From: DAOMFM01 sp035429825
GTDB taxonomy: Bacteria; Acidobacteriota; Blastocatellia; UBA7656; JADIYM01
Assembly (NCBI GenBank): GCA_044224215.1
Contig: JBGAKX010000213.1
Span: 1 to 6,181 of the forward strand
Direction: 5' to 3'
DNA: 6,181 bases
Below are positions 4,561 to 6,181 of this stretch, piece by piece. Position 1 is the stretch's first letter; each line of letters opens with the position of its first letter. A model generated the notes under the pieces. It was given only the letters and a program-made list of their open reading frames with translations, was not told where the DNA came from and searched no databases. The position numbers were made by a program, and so were the translations under genes.

Positions 4561-6181
4561 CTACTTCTCGCTCCCGACGAGCTCGGCCGCCGGCGGGTTC
4601 TTGCTCGACTTCTTCGAAGTCTTTGCGGGCGGCTCGATCGCGCCCTGGACGTCGGGCGGCATCATCTTGTTGATCACGTACTGAATGCCGATGCCGACGA
4701 GGTTGAGCGTCATCCAGTAGAGCATCAGGCCGCTCGGCGCCGTGATGAAGAAGAAGTATGTGAACGCGATCGGCATCACCCACGTCATCAGCCGCCGCTG
4801 CATCTTCATCGCCGGATCGTCGGAGTTCGGCATCGGCGTGATCAGCATCGACCCGATCTGCGCGGCGCACATCAGCACCGGCAGGATGTAGTACGGATCC
4901 GGCGCGGTGAGGTCGTGGACCCAGCCGATCCACGGCTGCTTGCGCACGACGAACGAGGTCGAGAAGTACGTGAAGAACGCCCAGAAGAACGGGAACTGAA
5001 GCAGCAGCGGCAGACACCCGCCGAGCGGGTTCCCCTGCTTCATCAGCGCCATCTGCTCGGTCTGCAGTTCCTTGAACTGCGGATCGGTCGGCTTGTACTT
5101 CTTCATCTTGGCCTGCAGCTCCTTCATCTGGGGCTGCAGCTTTGCCGCGCGCTTCATCGAGACCGAGCTCTTGTAGCGCAACGGGAAGAAGACGAGGTTG
5201 AACAGTGCGGTGACGATGATGATCGACCAGCCGTAGTTGCTGGTGATCACGTTCGTCCAGTGGAGCGCGGTGTCGATGACCGGCATCAGCGGCTTGGTCA
5301 GAAACCAGAAGAAGCCGTAGTTGATCAGCGACGTGTAGTCGACGGGGGCGCCGATCGTCGCTGTTGCGCGCACCGCCGCCGGTTCGAACACGCGCGGGTC
5401 CTTGGGACCGACGAACAGCGCGGCGGGCTTGCCGCTCGGCACGGGTACGACCACCGAGACAAAGTCGTGCTCCTTCTCGTCGCTTTCGACGAGCTTGAGC
5501 TTTGCGTTGGTTGCGAGCACCTGTGCCTGGAGCGGATCGGTCGTCGCGACGATCATTCCAAAGTAGTTGTCGGCGACGCCGGCCCACCGCGGAATGCCGT
5601 CGATGAACTGCTGACCGTTCGATACGCTGCTGCCTGCGAGGTAGTGCGACTTGCCGGCGTCGGTGACGACGATCGCCTGCGGCGGCGTATGGCTGTACGA
5701 ACCTTCCTTCTTGACCGACTGGTCGCCAATGCGCGGTCCGATGACGAGCCCGAACGGCTTGGCGCCGGCGGTGCTGTCGACGGTCACGGCGCCGTCGAAC
5801 TGGCCTCCCGTAAACGTGAACTTCTTGGTGACGACCTGGTTCGTCGGCGCGTCGGTGATCGCGAACGCAAGTTCGACGGTCTGCCCGTCGGCGATCGTGA
5901 TCGGCGCGTCGGTCGGGATGTCGGCGCCATCCGCGGTGCGAGCGGTCACCGCGCCGGTCGTCTGGTTCAGACGCGCGCTCAGGTCGTCGTCGCCGGTCAC
6001 GGCGAGACGGAGCGGCGCGCCAATCGTCGCCAGCGCGACGGGCGAGATCAGCTCGAGCTCGCCGTTGTCGTCGGCGAGGATCTTCTGGCCGTTCTGATCG
6101 GCGAGCAGCTTCCACGACGTGGCGACGCCGCCCTTGTTCGAGAACTTCGCCTCCCAGTTCGCGGTGCGGACGATGATGTCG
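4561..6181 (-). CDS. yidC: Membrane protein insertase YidC (5' end outside window)
   Basis: YidC/Oxa1 inserts and folds inner-membrane proteins, alone or with SecYEG. The frame is open from the right window edge to a TAG at 4563-4561, giving 539 visible residues. Only the first transmembrane helix and its linker should be missing. Fragment residues 1 to about 280 form the periplasmic P1 beta domain, starting with the typical IVRTANWEAKFSNKGG pattern. Hydrophobic segments follow at about 288-306, 317-335, 388-408, 430-448, 467-485 and 487-505. Family hallmarks are NPLGGCLPLLLQFPFFWAFF, the HDLTAPDPYYILPVLM stretch and PSGLMLYW. A charged, lysine-rich cytoplasmic loop lies between the second and third of these. 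The tail is short and lysine-rich, then acidic. The position of the E. coli groove Arg366 is Asn here. A GTG at 6000 lies inside P1 and is not the start. The P1 domain indicates a diderm host. Confidence 0.97.
   Translation of the reverse strand, partial: DIIVRTANWEAKFSNKGGVATSWKLLADQNGQKILADDNGELELISPVALATIGAPLRLAVTGDDDLSARLNQTTGAVTARTADGADIPTDAPITIADGQTVELAFAITDAPTNQVVTKKFTFTGGQFDGAVTVDSTAGAKPFGLVIGPRIGDQSVKKEGSYSHTPPQAIVVTDAGKSHYLAGSSVSNGQQFIDGIPRWAGVADNYFGMIVATTDPLQAQVLATNAKLKLVESDEKEHDFVSVVVPVPSGKPAALFVGPKDPRVFEPAAVRATATIGAPVDYTSLINYGFFWFLTKPLMPVIDTALHWTNVITSNYGWSIIIVTALFNLVFFPLRYKSSVSMKRAAKLQPQMKELQAKMKKYKPTDPQFKELQTEQMALMKQGNPLGGCLPLLLQFPFFWAFFTYFSTSFVVRKQPWIGWVHDLTAPDPYYILPVLMCAAQIGSMLITPMPNSDDPAMKMQRRLMTWVMPIAFTYFFFITAPSGLMLYWMTLNLVGIGIQYVINKMMPPDVQGAIEPPAKTSKKSSKNPPAAELVGSEK

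Noticed and set aside
3554..4684. 376-codon plus-strand frame across mnmE, jag and the end of yidC
   Set aside because: It crosses three well-supported opposite-strand genes and a repeat spacer and has no coherent domain content.
4561..6000. YidC starting at the GTG at 6000
   Set aside because: The frame continues upstream to the window edge with clear P1-domain sequence, so the gene is cut by the window and the GTG is internal.
4109..6115. 668-residue minus-strand frame that appears to fuse a long arginine-rich protein to Jag
   Set aside because: The upstream part is yidC read in the wrong frame; the real YidC frame is open with family motifs, and Jag starts at 4558.

Overview
The window is a single co-oriented block on the minus strand. 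In transcription order it holds yidC (cut by the right window edge), jag/khpB, mnmE, mnmG and rsmG. This is the conserved chromosomal neighbourhood often written rpmH-rnpA-yidD-yidC-jag-mnmE-mnmG-rsmG-parA-parB, which usually lies close to the replication origin. No gene is seen on the plus strand; the long plus-strand open frames are antisense shadows of a GC-rich coding strand.

The DNA is GC-rich and YidC carries a large periplasmic P1 domain, so the host is a diderm (Gram-negative) bacterium. The protein style and the dispersed 'CGCAGATT' spacer repeats suggest Acidobacteriota (Vicinamibacteria-like) or another GC-rich, soil-type phylum. That assignment is inference only.

Layout from right to left: yidC (6181 to 4561) is followed after 2 nt by jag (4558-4109). 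A 54-bp spacer made mostly of repeat comes next, then mnmE (4054-2702). A 152-bp spacer packed with three more repeat blocks follows, then mnmG (2549-666). rsmG (669-58) overlaps mnmG by 4 nt. A parS-like palindrome (63-76) sits inside the last codons of rsmG. The final 57 bp contain no recognisable start of the next gene; parA would be expected just outside the window.

The genes serve two themes. YidC inserts membrane proteins, with Jag as an RNA-binding companion. MnmE and MnmG act as one complex that modifies tRNA wobble uridine, and RsmG methylates 16S rRNA, so the centre and left of the window concern translation fidelity. The parS-like site adds a chromosome-segregation element. I found no previously undescribed multi-gene system. 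The least explained material is the 10-bp-phased inverted repeat family on both sides of mnmE, the altered GxxG loop in Jag, and the parS-like site embedded in a coding end.
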